Source: Bacteroidales bacterium (lineage in GTDB: Bacteria; Bacteroidota; Bacteroidia; Bacteroidales; FEN-979). Taken from it: a DNA stretch of 64,000 bases. The translations under genes were made by a program, and so were the position numbers. Of this stretch, positions 9,755 through 19,895 are shown piece after piece. The stretch covers positions 19,864 to 83,863 of the forward strand of contig JANXZO010000066.1 in NCBI GenBank assembly GCA_025355465.1. The letters are read 5' to 3'. The notes beneath the pieces were generated by a model. That model worked only from the letters and a program-made list of their open reading frames with translations, did no database searches and was not told the DNA's origin. Positions within the stretch are counted from its first letter, which is position 1, and each line of letters opens with the position of its first letter.

Positions 9755-10729
9755 ATGAGCAAAGTAAAGTACAAATTCAACAAAAAATCACTTACATTCG
9801 ACCGGGTCCACACAACATTCCGGAAGCGATTGTTGTATCTGTTTTCACACTTGTCGACGGGTGTGGTGTTTGCAGCGGCTGTGCTTGTTCTTGCGTATAA
9901 TTTTGTAGATACGCCGAAGCAGAAAGCCCAGAAGCGGGAAATTGAAGAATTGAAGTTGCAGTATCAGATCCTAAACGACCAGTTGGATAAGGCAGGGAAA
10001 ATCATTGCCGACCTTCAGGACCGTGACGATAATATCTACCGTGTGATTTTCGAGTCTGAACCGATTCCGAGTTCAATCCGGGAGGCTGGTATCGGCGGAA
10101 TTGATCGTTATGAAGCTTTCCGTGGTTACTCCAATGCCGACCTGATGATCGAGACAGAAAAAAAGATGGACAAAATTATGAGCCAGTTGTATGTTCAGTC
10201 GAAATCATTTGATGAGGTGTTCAACCTGGCTAAGAACAAGGAGAAGATGTTAAGTTGTATACCGGCCATTCAGCCTGTAAGCAGCCGGGATCTCCGCAGG
10301 GTTGGTTCTTATTTCGGCACGCGGATGGATCCGTTTTATAAGGTCCGGAAGTTTCATGAGGGAATGGACTTCTCGGCGGCTGTTGGTACCGAAGTTTATG
10401 CTACGGGAAATGGCACGGTGACTGTTGCCGGGCGGGATGTTAACGGGGGTTACGGAAATGAGATTGTTCTGGACCACGGGTACAATTATACCACAGTGTT
10501 TGCTCATTTGTCGCGAATTTTCGTAAAACCGGGACAAAAGATCCTGCGTGGACAGATCATAGGATATGTGGGCAATACGGGTAAGTCTACCTCGCCTCAT
10601 CTGCATTATGAGGTACGAAAAAGTGGGACCCCGCTTAATCCCATCTACTTTTTCTACAATGACCTTACTCCGGACCAGTTCCAGATGATGCTTGAACTGT
10701 CGCAGCGACCTTCACAAACCATGGATTAA
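9755..10729 (+). CDS. M23 family metallopeptidase (murein endopeptidase)
   Basis: N-terminal TM, coiled coil, YFGTRMDPFYKVRKFHEGMDFSAAVGTEVYATGNGTV...GYVGNTGKSTSPHLHYEVRKSG. Confidence 0.92.
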   Translation: MSKVKYKFNKKSLTFDRVHTTFRKRLLYLFSHLSTGVVFAAAVLVLAYNFVDTPKQKAQKREIEELKLQYQILNDQLDKAGKIIADLQDRDDNIYRVIFESEPIPSSIREAGIGGIDRYEAFRGYSNADLMIETEKKMDKIMSQLYVQSKSFDEVFNLAKNKEKMLSCIPAIQPVSSRDLRRVGSYFGTRMDPFYKVRKFHEGMDFSAAVGTEVYATGNGTVTVAGRDVNGGYGNEIVLDHGYNYTTVFAHLSRIFVKPGQKILRGQIIGYVGNTGKSTSPHLHYEVRKSGTPLNPIYFFYNDLTPDQFQMMLELSQRPSQTMD

Positions 10730-10740
10730 CGAACGGAACG

Positions 10741-11076
10741 ATGCTGCATACAGACCGTAAAATCGAGAAAATATACTACACCATCGGAGAGGTCGCCGAT
10801 CTTTTTGAGGTCAATACCTCATTGATCCGTTTCTGGGAGCGGGAGTTTGACATTCTTAAACCCCAGAAAAATAAAAAGGGGAACCGTCTTTTTACCAGGC
10901 AGGACCTCGATAATCTGAGGATCATCTATCACCTGGTGAAGGAGCGGGGGTATACGCTTCAAGGAGCCCGGGAGAAACTCCGGCAAAACAGGGAGGATGT
11001 TGTAAACAAAGTAACCATGATTGATTCGCTGAACCGGATCAAAGGGTTTCTTAATGAACTGAAGGATCAGTTATAG
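10741..11076 (+). CDS. MerR family transcriptional regulator
   Basis: KIYYTIGEVADLFEVNTSLIRFWEREFDILKPQKNKKGNRLFTRQDLDNL. Confidence 0.92.
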   Translation: MLHTDRKIEKIYYTIGEVADLFEVNTSLIRFWEREFDILKPQKNKKGNRLFTRQDLDNLRIIYHLVKERGYTLQGAREKLRQNREDVVNKVTMIDSLNRIKGFLNELKDQL

Positions 11077-11088
11077 GCGGGGAGATTC

Positions 11089-11427
11089 ATGCGGGATTCA
11101 TCCTTTTTTGAACATGTGTATGAAGTTGTCAGGCTGATCCCGCCCGGCCGGGTCACCTCCTATGGCGCCATTGCCGAATATCTGGGGATCAGGGGGTCGG
11201 CGAGAATGGTAGGATGGGCGATGAATGCCGCACATGGGCAGGTAACCAACGTACCGGCCCACCGGGTGGTGAACCGCAAAGGGTTGCTCACAGGCAAACA
11301 TCATTTCGGTTCTCCTGCATTGATGCAACAGCTGCTCGAAAGTGAAGGAGTTCGTGTCGATGAAGACCAGGTTACAGATTTCGCCGTTCATTTCTGGAAC
11401 CCGGCCACTGAGTTAAAGATTGCGTAA
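11089..11427 (+). CDS. MGMT-family / alkyltransferase-like DNA-binding protein
   Basis: FFEHVYEVVRLIPPGRVTSYGAIAEYLG...VPAHRVVNRKGLLTGKHHF; the PCHR active-site Cys is replaced (PAHR), as in ATL proteins. Confidence 0.88.
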   Translation: MRDSSFFEHVYEVVRLIPPGRVTSYGAIAEYLGIRGSARMVGWAMNAAHGQVTNVPAHRVVNRKGLLTGKHHFGSPALMQQLLESEGVRVDEDQVTDFAVHFWNPATELKIA

Positions 11428-11448
11428 ATTAATTTAAAATCAAACGAA

Positions 11449-12534
11449 ATGTCAATATCCAAAGATAATGTCCTTGATGCCCTTCGTTATGTTGATGATC
11501 CTGATCTCAGAAAAGATCTTGTAACACTCAACATGATTGAGGATGTTCAGGTGGAAGGCAACAAGGTAAAGTTCAAGGTGGTCCTTACCACGCCAGCCTG
11601 TCCGTTGAAAAACCAGATCAAACAGTCGTGTATCGACGCCATTCATCAGCATGTAAGCACAGATGCCGAAGTAGAGGTCGAGATGACCTCACGGGTTACA
11701 TCCCGGCGTAAGGAGACAGACGAAGTGCTGAAGAATGTAAAGAATATCATTGCGGTTGGTTCTGGTAAAGGTGGCGTTGGGAAGTCTACCGTTGCTGTAA
11801 ACCTGGCTATTGCCCTCTCCAAAACGGGAGCCAAAGTGGGATTGATAGATGCCGACATCTATGGCCCTTCTGTACCGATGATGTTCGGTATGAAAGATGA
11901 ACGACCTCAGGGATTTGACAGAGACGGAAGGAGTTTTGTTTATCCATTTGAGAAATTCGGGATCAAACTCTTATCCATTGGTTTCTTTGTTGACCCGGCC
12001 AAAGCGCTTGTGTGGCGTGGTCCCATGGCTTCGATGGCGGTTCGCCAATTATTCGTAGATGCCGAATGGGGAGAACTGGATTATATGGTTCTGGACCTTC
12101 CGCCGGGAACCGGAGATATCCACCTTACGCTGGTGCAGGATTTTCCGCTCACTGGCGCCATCATTGTAAGTACGCCGCAAGAGGTGGCCATTGCCGATGT
12201 GCGGAAGGCTGCCGACATGTTCAGGAACGAAAAGATCAACATCCCCATTCTCGGGATTGTAGAAAACATGTCCTATTTTACGCCACCGGAGCTTCCCGAT
12301 AAAAAATACTATATTTTCGGACAGGGCGGTTGCGAACGCCTGGCTGAGGAGCTGAGAATTCCGATGCTTGGACGGATCCCGATCGTCCCGGCGATTGCAG
12401 ACTCAGGTGATTCAGGAAGCCCGATTTCCATCGACGAGGGTTCGCCCGTAACTGTTGCCTTCACCAGACTTGCGGAGGCTGTTGCCCAGCAGGTTGCCAT
12501 CAGCAATGCAATACGGGAGGCTTTTGGAAAGTAG
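11449..12534 (+). CDS. apbC: Mrp/NBP35-type iron-sulfur cluster carrier ATPase
   Basis: N-terminal DUF59/MIP18 domain, IIAVGSGKGGVGKSTVAVNLA, DADIYGPSVPMM. Confidence 0.95.
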   Translation: MSISKDNVLDALRYVDDPDLRKDLVTLNMIEDVQVEGNKVKFKVVLTTPACPLKNQIKQSCIDAIHQHVSTDAEVEVEMTSRVTSRRKETDEVLKNVKNIIAVGSGKGGVGKSTVAVNLAIALSKTGAKVGLIDADIYGPSVPMMFGMKDERPQGFDRDGRSFVYPFEKFGIKLLSIGFFVDPAKALVWRGPMASMAVRQLFVDAEWGELDYMVLDLPPGTGDIHLTLVQDFPLTGAIIVSTPQEVAIADVRKAADMFRNEKINIPILGIVENMSYFTPPELPDKKYYIFGQGGCERLAEELRIPMLGRIPIVPAIADSGDSGSPISIDEGSPVTVAFTRLAEAVAQQVAISNAIREAFGK

Positions 12535-12633
12535 TCGGTTCCCTACTGATTGCCAGGTTGGCGGGCGGAGTGGGTGAACGAGGAACAGATCAATAAATCA
12601 ACATAAAAGCAAATCAATAATTCAGAACAATCA

Positions 12634-12879
12634 ATGCAAAACGAAGAACTCATAAACAAAGTAAAAAACGTGATCGAACAGATCCGTCCTTATTTACAAG
12701 CCGATGGCGGGGATGTTGAATATGTTGACCTTTCCGAGGATAACACCGTGAGTGTACGTCTGATGGGAATGTGTGGCAACTGTCCGCACAGCCAGATGAC
12801 CTTGAAAAACGGCATCGAAGCTGCCGTAATCCGTGCGATTCCCGAGATCAAATCGGTTGAATCGGTAATGGCTGAATAA
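12634..12879 (+). CDS. NifU-like C-terminal domain protein
   Basis: IRPYLQADGGDVEYVDLSEDNTVSVRLMGMCGNCPHSQMTLKNGIE; CxxC motif. Confidence 0.93.
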   Translation: MQNEELINKVKNVIEQIRPYLQADGGDVEYVDLSEDNTVSVRLMGMCGNCPHSQMTLKNGIEAAVIRAIPEIKSVESVMAE

Positions 12880-12919
12880 CATCAGGCTCTGGTCTGGTGA
12901 TATGTATCCCGGCTGGATG

Positions 12920-14572
12920 TCAGGTGCGGTACCTGGCCACAATCGGCATCCGGCGGCCCATTCCAAATGCTTTGGGCGATATCCGCAGGATCGGCGGGGC
13001 CTGATGGCGTTTGTACTCACTTGTGTTGACAAGGTTTAGTACACGCTTTACCGTCTCTTCTTCAAATCCGAGGTGAACCAGCTCAGCGGGTATCAGACGT
13101 TGTTCAATATATCCCACCAGGATTTTATCGAGGGTGCCATAGTCCGGCAGTGAGTCTGAATCCTTCTGGCCGGGCCTCAACTCAGCTGAAGGAGGTTTGA
13201 GAATGGAGTTTGCCGGGATTATGGTATCTTTCCGGTTGATGTAATGAGACAGTTCATAAACCTGGGTTTTGTAAACATCACCCAGCACTGACAATCCTCC
13301 GCACATATCACCATAGAGTGTTCCATAGCCAACAGCAGCCTCGCTTTTGTTTGATGTGTTTAGCAGGATGTACCCGAATTTATTCGACAGGGCCATGAGA
13401 ATGACCGCCCGCATCCTGGCCTGGATATTTTCTTCTGCAAGATTGAAAGGCAGGTCCTTAAAATGCGGATTGAGGGTTTTTTCAACTGCGTCCACAGAAT
13501 CACCAATCGGTATCACGTCGAAGGGGACTTTGAGATTTTCTGCCAGCTGACGGGCATCTGCAATGCTGTGATCGGAAGAAAAACGTGATGGTAGCAGGAT
13601 GGCTCGTACATTCTCCCTCCCAAGCGCTTCGGTTGCCAGTACAAGTGTAAGCGCAGAATCAATGCCTCCGGAGAGACCCAGGATGGCCTTGCTGAAACCC
13701 ATTTTGCCGAAATAGTCGCGAATTCCCATTACCAATGCAGCGTGGATCAGGGCAATAGACTGCCATGGGTTGACCGGTCCGGGTTGACTTTTTCGCGAAT
13801 AGTTTCCGGTAATTTCTTCAAGTCGGAATACCTTCACCTCCTCTGAAAACAAGGGCAGCTCCCGGGCAACATTACCGGAAGCATCGATAACCATGGAACC
13901 GCCATCGAAAAGCAACTCTGTTTGTCCGCCTACATGGTTAACGTAAACCACTGGCAGCTCATATTTAAGCGCATTGCTGCACAGGACCTCTTTTCGGATG
14001 ACCGGCTGATTGTAGTTAAACGGTGAAGCAGCAATATTGATGATCACGTCGGGCTGCAACTTTGCCAATTCATCCATCGGGTTGCGCACATACAACGGGT
14101 CATCGCCGATGTTCCACAGATCCTCACAGATGGTAATCGCCAACTTTACGCCTTTGTATTCAACCAGTGAATAAGGCAGCCGGTTGGGCTCGAAATAGCG
14201 ATATTCGTCAAAAACATCGTAGTTCGGGAGCAAGGTTTTATGGGCTACGCTCCTGACTTCACCGTCGGCGAGAAAAAAGGCTGAGTTGTATAAAGGTTTG
14301 CCTTTTCCGGTATGGTTCCTCGATGGAGAGCCTACAACAACGGCGATCCCGGCCGATTCCAGGGCAACCTCTTTTACGGCATCCTCACACCGGTCAATAA
14401 AATCCCTGAATTCCAGAAAGTCACGGGCCGGGTAGCCGCAAATTGCGAGTTCGGCAAAAATAACCAGGTCGGCATTTAACCCTTTAGCCTGTTGAATTGC
14501 CTCTCTGATTCGGGCAAGGTTAAAATCAAAGTCTCCGATGTGGTAGTTGAGTTGCGCTAAACAGATCTTCAT
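12920..14572 (-). CDS. nadE: Glutamine-dependent NAD+ synthase
   Basis: MKICLAQLNYHIGDFDFNL nitrilase domain plus LGLSGGIDSALTLVLATEALG synthetase domain. Confidence 0.95.
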   Translation of the reverse strand: MKICLAQLNYHIGDFDFNLARIREAIQQAKGLNADLVIFAELAICGYPARDFLEFRDFIDRCEDAVKEVALESAGIAVVVGSPSRNHTGKGKPLYNSAFFLADGEVRSVAHKTLLPNYDVFDEYRYFEPNRLPYSLVEYKGVKLAITICEDLWNIGDDPLYVRNPMDELAKLQPDVIINIAASPFNYNQPVIRKEVLCSNALKYELPVVYVNHVGGQTELLFDGGSMVIDASGNVARELPLFSEEVKVFRLEEITGNYSRKSQPGPVNPWQSIALIHAALVMGIRDYFGKMGFSKAILGLSGGIDSALTLVLATEALGRENVRAILLPSRFSSDHSIADARQLAENLKVPFDVIPIGDSVDAVEKTLNPHFKDLPFNLAEENIQARMRAVILMALSNKFGYILLNTSNKSEAAVGYGTLYGDMCGGLSVLGDVYKTQVYELSHYINRKDTIIPANSILKPPSAELRPGQKDSDSLPDYGTLDKILVGYIEQRLIPAELVHLGFEEETVKRVLNLVNTSEYKRHQAPPILRISPKAFGMGRRMPIVARYRT

Positions 14573-14582
14573 GACCCTGGAG

Positions 14583-15281
14583 TTAGAAAAGGAAACCAAG
14601 GTTGAGTTCCAGATAATTCAAAGAGCTGTGAATGTACTCCAGGGATTTGGCGTTATAACCGGTGAAAATGTTATTCAAAGAATTTGAGTAGGTCAATCCG
14701 AAAATTATTCTCGATGATTTGTCGACCTGGAATTCAGTGCCAACACCCACAATAATGGATTCGCGGATCAGCGTGGTTCCTTTATCAAGGCTGTAATCCT
14801 GTTCGGAGACGATCCCCTTGTCGGAAGTAAAAATTTCAGTAGCTGATGCCTTCAGCCGGAACCCGGTGCCGAAACCAACCTGTCCGAAAAAAGAAAATTT
14901 TCCAAAATCCCTGGTCTTCATTTTGACCATTATGGGGATCTGAAGGTAGATGATATTGTAACTGCGTTGAACCTGCCCGTTTTCCACCTTTCCGTTTGAA
15001 GGAATGTACACGGAGTCGCTGTAGGCAAGCTTTCCGTTTAGAAATGCGAAATCGAAACCTGTTGAAAAAGCATACCGTTCAGCGAAATAGATATCGGTCA
15101 AAAAACCGATCGTTATGCCCGGCTTGATTCCGTCATAGGTATATCCTTTTGTGCCGGGATTCATCCAGCTCAGGGCGGGTGCTACACGGAGCCCAAGTTT
15201 CACGGGTAGTTTTTGTGCTTTTATTCCCGGTGTCAGCGATAACAATAAAACCAGAAGGATAAGGAATTTTATTTTTTTCAT
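14583..15281 (-). CDS. Outer-membrane beta-barrel protein (PorT-like family)
   Basis: Signal peptide, alternating beta-barrel strands, terminal aromatic (NLGFLF). Confidence 0.7.
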   Translation of the reverse strand: MKKIKFLILLVLLLSLTPGIKAQKLPVKLGLRVAPALSWMNPGTKGYTYDGIKPGITIGFLTDIYFAERYAFSTGFDFAFLNGKLAYSDSVYIPSNGKVENGQVQRSYNIIYLQIPIMVKMKTRDFGKFSFFGQVGFGTGFRLKASATEIFTSDKGIVSEQDYSLDKGTTLIRESIIVGVGTEFQVDKSSRIIFGLTYSNSLNNIFTGYNAKSLEYIHSSLNYLELNLGFLF

Positions 15282-15321
15282 TATGGGTGTGTTAAATAAT
15301 GCGGTTTTCAGCCATTGAAAA

Positions 15322-15329
15322 CAAAAATA
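15322..15329 (-). promoter_or_regulatory. TAnnTTTG -7 element (TATTTTTG) upstream of beta-barrel gene
   Basis: Reverse complement of caaaaata. Confidence 0.4.
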
Positions 15330-15356
15330 CGGAATTCACACACCATGGGATTGTCG

Positions 15357-15378
15357 TTTTGGATAATTTTATCCAAAA
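15357..15378. promoter_or_regulatory. 22-bp perfect hyphenated palindrome (operator candidate)
   Basis: TTTTGGATAA-tt-TTATCCAAAA, 10-bp arms, 2-bp spacer. Confidence 0.45.
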
Positions 15379-15432
15379 ATAATGAACCATAAATTCCGTT
15401 ATAAGATTCGGAACAAAGCGTAAAGAATATTT

Positions 15433-16431
15433 ATGAAAAGCCCCGTAGTTTTTACCCTCCTTGTTTTACTCCTTGTCAGTGGTTGTGGTCCGGATGAAAA
15501 ACGCCTTCAGGTTGATGTGTCCGCCATTCAGGTACCGGAGGTCATTATACACCGGTATGACAGGGCCCTCTTCCGGATCAACGAGGCCAATCTTCAGGCG
15601 GGACTTGAGGCCATCAAGCCCGAATATCGTTTTTTTCTGGGCACAAATCTGTCGGACCCGCTTAAAGTCGCTGAGATGAGAACCTATCTGCAAAATCCGC
15701 GAACCCGCGATTTTCAGAAGGCCGTGATGGCGAATTTCAGCGACGTTGCCCCGCTGGAAAGGGAGTTGACGGAGGCTTTCCGGCATTACCGGTATTATTT
15801 TCCGGAGGCAGCAATTCCACGGGTTTACAGCTATATTTCAGGAGGTGATTACGATTATCCGGTTCAATTTGCAGACAGTGTGCTGATCATTGCGCTCGAC
15901 GACTACCTTGGCCGCGATTTCAAAGCCTACACTGCCGACGGACTGCCGGTGTACCATGTTTCGCGGATGACGCCGGATCAGATCCTGCCGGATTGCATGA
16001 AAACCCTTGCCGACCTCTCCTTTCCACGATCCCTTCCGGGGAACAACCTGCTTTTTCAGATGATCGAAGCAGGGAAACGACTCTATTTTATCGATGCCAT
16101 GATACCAGCGGTCGACAATCGTTTCAAGATCGGCTATTCCCAGGCGCAATATGACTGGATTGTTAAAAACGAGCAACATGTATGGGCTGCCATAATAGAG
16201 AATCGTATCCTTTACGCGGCCGATGGACAGCTGATACGCACCTTTATGGCAGATGGCCCTTTCACTGCCGAATTTTCTCAGGAGTCGCCCGCCCGGCTTG
16301 GAGAATGGATCGGCTGGCAGATTGTCCGGCGTTTTATGGCCAACAATCCGGATGTGACCTTCCAGGGGCTTTTCAAAGAGAAGGATGCCCAAAAAATTCT
16401 CACCTTGTCGAAGTACAAGCCGAGGAAATAG
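15433..16431 (+). CDS. gldB: Gliding motility-type lipoprotein GldB homolog
   Basis: Lipobox VSGCG; VIIHRYDRALFRIN...FFLGTNLSDPLKVAEMRTYLQNPRTRDFQKAV; SYISGGDYDYPVQFADSVLIIALDDYLGRDFKAY. Confidence 0.78.
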   Translation: MKSPVVFTLLVLLLVSGCGPDEKRLQVDVSAIQVPEVIIHRYDRALFRINEANLQAGLEAIKPEYRFFLGTNLSDPLKVAEMRTYLQNPRTRDFQKAVMANFSDVAPLERELTEAFRHYRYYFPEAAIPRVYSYISGGDYDYPVQFADSVLIIALDDYLGRDFKAYTADGLPVYHVSRMTPDQILPDCMKTLADLSFPRSLPGNNLLFQMIEAGKRLYFIDAMIPAVDNRFKIGYSQAQYDWIVKNEQHVWAAIIENRILYAADGQLIRTFMADGPFTAEFSQESPARLGEWIGWQIVRRFMANNPDVTFQGLFKEKDAQKILTLSKYKPRK

Positions 16432-16530
16432 TTCACCGGCATTTTTGCCCCTTGTTTAAAAAATTTCCTTAAAACGAGTTTACCTTTTCCTCCTCCACCG
16501 ATTAAGCATAAACACTTAATCGGATCGGCT

Positions 16531-18069
16531 ATGTTAGTAAAAACTTTCGGCAGTGCAGTCTTCGGTATCAATGCAATAACCGTAACGGTGGAGGTCTACA
16601 TGGACCAGGGTATCCAGTTTTTCATGGTCGGTTTACCTGATAATGCCGTGAAAGAGAGCCATCAGCGTATCGAATCGGCATTACGTAACTACGGATACCG
16701 GATTCCCGGCAAAAAGATCGTTATCAATATGGCTCCGGCCGATATTCGAAAGGAGGGCTCATCCTACGATCTTACCATTGCTATGGGTATTATGGCTGCC
16801 AATGAGATCATCCGGACCGATCTGCTTGAACAGTTTGTGATCATGGGTGAACTTTCGCTCGATGGAGGACTGCTTCCGATAAAAGGCGCCCTGCCGATAG
16901 CGATTGAGGCCCACAAAAGAGGATTCAAAGGATTCATACTTCCGGCTCAGAATGCCCGTGAAGCCGCAATAGTTACAGATCTGGAGGTTTATGGGGTAAA
17001 AACGATCGGGGAGGTGATCGGGTTCCTGAACCAGTCGTCGGCACTTACAAGAACTTCCGTAAACACCGGTGATGAGTTTATGCGCCACCTAAATGAATAT
17101 GAGTATGATTTTTCGGATGTGAAAGGACAGGAAAACATAAAACGGGCGTTGGAAATTGCGGCAGCCGGAGGACATAATGTAATCCTGATTGGCCCGCCGG
17201 GAGCAGGAAAAACAATGCTTGCAAAACGGCTTCCTTCCATTTTGCCGCCATTGAATATTCAGGAGGCACTGGAGACGACAAAAATTCATTCTGTGGCCGG
17301 AAAACTTGGCATCCACCGCGCCCTGGTTCCGGTGCGGCCATTCCGGTCGCCGCATCACACCATTTCCGACATCGCCCTGGTTGGTGGCGGTTCAGTGCCA
17401 CAACCGGGAGAAATTTCCCTGGCTCACAATGGTGTTCTGTTTCTCGATGAATTGCCGGAATTCAAACGAACGGTTCTCGAGGTTTTACGGCAGCCGTTGG
17501 AAGACAGGATTGTCACCATATCCAGATCCAGGATGACCGTTGAATTTCCGGCCAGTTTCATGCTGGTTGCCGCCATGAATCCATGTCCCTGCGGCTACTA
17601 CAACCATCCGAAAATCGATTGCCAGTGTGGTTCGGGTGTTGTACAAAAGTATATCAACAAAATTTCAGGTCCGCTATTCGATCGCATCGACATTCATGTG
17701 GAGGTAATTCCGGTTCAATATAAGGAACTCAGTGATAACCGGCCATCGGAACACAGTCAAACCATACGAAACCGCGTGATCGCCTGCCGTAAAATCCAGG
17801 AAAAAAGATTTGAAGGCGCCAGTGGAGTTCATTGCAATGCGCAGATGTCGACAAAACATCTCCGGAAACATTGTTTGGTGAATGAAGCAGGTCATGCAAT
17901 CCTGAAAAATGCCATGGATAAACTCGGACTTTCAGCGCGGGCTTTCGATCGCATCATTAAGCTGGCCCGTACCATCGCCGACCTCTCCGGAGACACAGAC
18001 ATCAGGACAGAACATCTGGCAGAGGCGATCAACTACCGGTCGCTTGACAGGGACAACTGGGGTAAATAG
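16531..18069 (+). CDS. comM: YifB family Mg-chelatase-like AAA+ ATPase
   Basis: [22 protein letters not shown]...; [29 protein letters not shown]. Confidence 0.96.
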   Translation: MLVKTFGSAVFGINAITVTVEVYMDQGIQFFMVGLPDNAVKESHQRIESALRNYGYRIPGKKIVINMAPADIRKEGSSYDLTIAMGIMAANEIIRTDLLEQFVIMGELSLDGGLLPIKGALPIAIEAHKRGFKGFILPAQNAREAAIVTDLEVYGVKTIGEVIGFLNQSSALTRTSVNTGDEFMRHLNEYEYDFSDVKGQENIKRALEIAAAGGHNVILIGPPGAGKTMLAKRLPSILPPLNIQEALETTKIHSVAGKLGIHRALVPVRPFRSPHHTISDIALVGGGSVPQPGEISLAHNGVLFLDELPEFKRTVLEVLRQPLEDRIVTISRSRMTVEFPASFMLVAAMNPCPCGYYNHPKIDCQCGSGVVQKYINKISGPLFDRIDIHVEVIPVQYKELSDNRPSEHSQTIRNRVIACRKIQEKRFEGASGVHCNAQMSTKHLRKHCLVNEAGHAILKNAMDKLGLSARAFDRIIKLARTIADLSGDTDIRTEHLAEAINYRSLDRDNWGK

Positions 18070-18075
18070 TAAAGG

Positions 18076-18954
18076 TCAGTGAAGCAGGAACAGGTCGGCA
18101 ATAACGAAGGATGCAAAAACGACGGAGGCCATCGCGTTGAGGGTCGCAAATGCAAGGTTAACCCGCGATATGTCGTGGGGCTTTACGATCATGTGTTCAT
18201 AAGCCAGAAGCGACGAAAAAATTAGTGCGCCCACCCAGTAGAGGCTGCCGAAATTTCCGATGAAACCTGCAACAACAACAATAATTATGGATGCCAGGTG
18301 AAAAATGGCGGAAAGAATCAATGCGTTACGTTTGCCTAAAAAAACCGGTAATGATTTGAGATTCTGTGATTTGTCGAATTCAATGTCCTGTAGGGCATAG
18401 AGAATGTCAAACCCCGCTACCCAAAAGAGAACGATGAAGGAATACAGCAACGGGACAAGGTCAAATCTGGCAGTAACCGCGAGATAGGCTCCGATCGGGG
18501 CAAGGGCCAGTCCAAGACCAAGAAAGATGTGGGCCAGGTATGTAAAACGTTTGGTCAGACTATAGCCAAGCACAATCGTGAGGGCTACCGGTGAAAGCAG
18601 AAAGCAGAGTGGGTTGAGAAACCAGGTTGTTGCCATGAACAGGACCGCATTGATGATCACAAAAGCCAGGGCTGAGCCTGGTTTGATAACATTGCTGGGT
18701 ATTTCACGGATCGCGGTACGTGGATTTTTCTTGTCAAACTCACGGTCAGCATAACGGTTGAATCCCATGGCTGCATTTCTTGCAAAAAAAACACACAGCA
18801 CAACCAGAAGCAGCAATTTAAAACTCAGGGGGGCAGCGTCTGTTTTAACGGCAAGAAAAAAACCAATGAAGGCAAAGGGAAGAGAGAAGATCGTGTGGCT
18901 GATCTTAATAAACGAAAAATAATTTGTAACCTTTGACCTGTTTTGGAGTCCCAT
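18076..18954 (-). CDS. UbiA-family prenyltransferase
   Basis: NRYADREFDKKNPRTAIREIP (NxxxDxxxD) and DIEFDKSQNLKSLP; multi-TM. Confidence 0.88.
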   Translation of the reverse strand: MGLQNRSKVTNYFSFIKISHTIFSLPFAFIGFFLAVKTDAAPLSFKLLLLVVLCVFFARNAAMGFNRYADREFDKKNPRTAIREIPSNVIKPGSALAFVIINAVLFMATTWFLNPLCFLLSPVALTIVLGYSLTKRFTYLAHIFLGLGLALAPIGAYLAVTARFDLVPLLYSFIVLFWVAGFDILYALQDIEFDKSQNLKSLPVFLGKRNALILSAIFHLASIIIVVVAGFIGNFGSLYWVGALIFSSLLAYEHMIVKPHDISRVNLAFATLNAMASVVFASFVIADLFLLH

Positions 18955-18972
18955 TCCTTGATTTTTGATCCG

Positions 18973-18980
18973 CAAAATTA
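18973..18980 (-). promoter_or_regulatory. TAnnTTTG -7 element (TAATTTTG) for ubiA-family gene
   Basis: Reverse complement of caaaatta. Confidence 0.45.
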
Positions 18981-19023
18981 GTTAAAAAGGGTTAACATCG
19001 CTGTATTGTAAAGGGATTTAGGC

Positions 19024-19031
19024 TAATTTTG
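19024..19031 (+). promoter_or_regulatory. TAnnTTTG -7 element (TAATTTTG)
   Basis: Sequence match upstream of ATG 19053. Confidence 0.45.
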
Positions 19032-19052
19032 CAAGTCAATCATAACACTTTT

Positions 19053-19844
19053 ATGAGGCAGTTCGAAGCCATTACCGGGTATATAAAACATGCATACAAT
19101 GCACAGTCAAAGTATCGTATTCACTCCCCTTTTGTGTTTCATTTTTACGATAAAATTGTAAAGAACGGAACTTCACACATTGAATTCCGGATTGTGAACC
19201 GGGTACGCAAGGAACTTATCCTTTTATCGCGTTTTATCAAACGTAATGACATGGGGGCAAAGGGACCGGATTTTCCGGGCGACCAGCGTTTTGTCAGGGT
19301 AAGGGATGTTGCCCGTTTCTCGTCTGTAAGTTCTAAGAAAGGCGAATTTTTGTTTCGGCTCGCACAGGAATATAAGCCGCTCTCTATTCTCGAACTTGGA
19401 ACTTCTTTCGGTATCAGCACCATGTATTTTGCCCTGGCTGCTCCGCAAAGCAGGATCATCACCATTGAAGGTTGTATCGATTCTGCCAATGTAGCAAGAG
19501 AGAATTTTGAGAAAGGGGGGCTGAAAAACATTAACCTTATCACCGGCCCTTTTGCTGACAAGCTTGGTCTGGCGCTAGACATGATGCCCTCTGTGGATGT
19601 GGTGTTTTTTGACGGCAACCATAAAAAGGAGCCAACCCTGCGTTATTTTGAACAATGTCTGGAACATGCCCATCCGGGTACCGTTTTTATTTTCGATGAT
19701 ATTCACTGGTCCGCCGATATGAGCGACGCCTGGGATGTCATCCGGGCACATCCCCGTGTAAAGGTGACCATCGACCTGTATCATCTGGGGGTGGTATATT
19801 TCAAGGAAGAGCTTAGCAAAGAGGATTTTATCCTGCGCTTTTAA
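19053..19844 (+). CDS. Class I SAM-dependent methyltransferase (O-methyltransferase-like)
   Basis: SILELGTSFGISTMYFALAAP...IITIEG...DVVFFDGNHKKEPTLRYFEQCL. Confidence 0.85.
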   Translation: MRQFEAITGYIKHAYNAQSKYRIHSPFVFHFYDKIVKNGTSHIEFRIVNRVRKELILLSRFIKRNDMGAKGPDFPGDQRFVRVRDVARFSSVSSKKGEFLFRLAQEYKPLSILELGTSFGISTMYFALAAPQSRIITIEGCIDSANVARENFEKGGLKNINLITGPFADKLGLALDMMPSVDVVFFDGNHKKEPTLRYFEQCLEHAHPGTVFIFDDIHWSADMSDAWDVIRAHPRVKVTIDLYHLGVVYFKEELSKEDFILRF

Positions 19845-19851
19845 TTTATTG

Positions 19852-19859
19852 TACCTTTG
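19852..19859 (+). promoter_or_regulatory. TAnnTTTG -7 element (TACCTTTG)
   Basis: Sequence match 36 nt upstream of ABC ATPase ATG. Confidence 0.45.
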
Positions 19860-19895
19860 TTTCAAACCTGGTAAAGAACCGAATTTCATTAACCC

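Noticed and set aside
11089-11427. Active MGMT DNA repair methyltransferase
   Set aside because: The active-site PCHR motif is PAHR here, so it is better called alkyltransferase-like.
12590-12633. Possible further word array (aaatcaa-like) upstream of the NifU-like gene
   Set aside because: Period is irregular; not clearly a tandem array.
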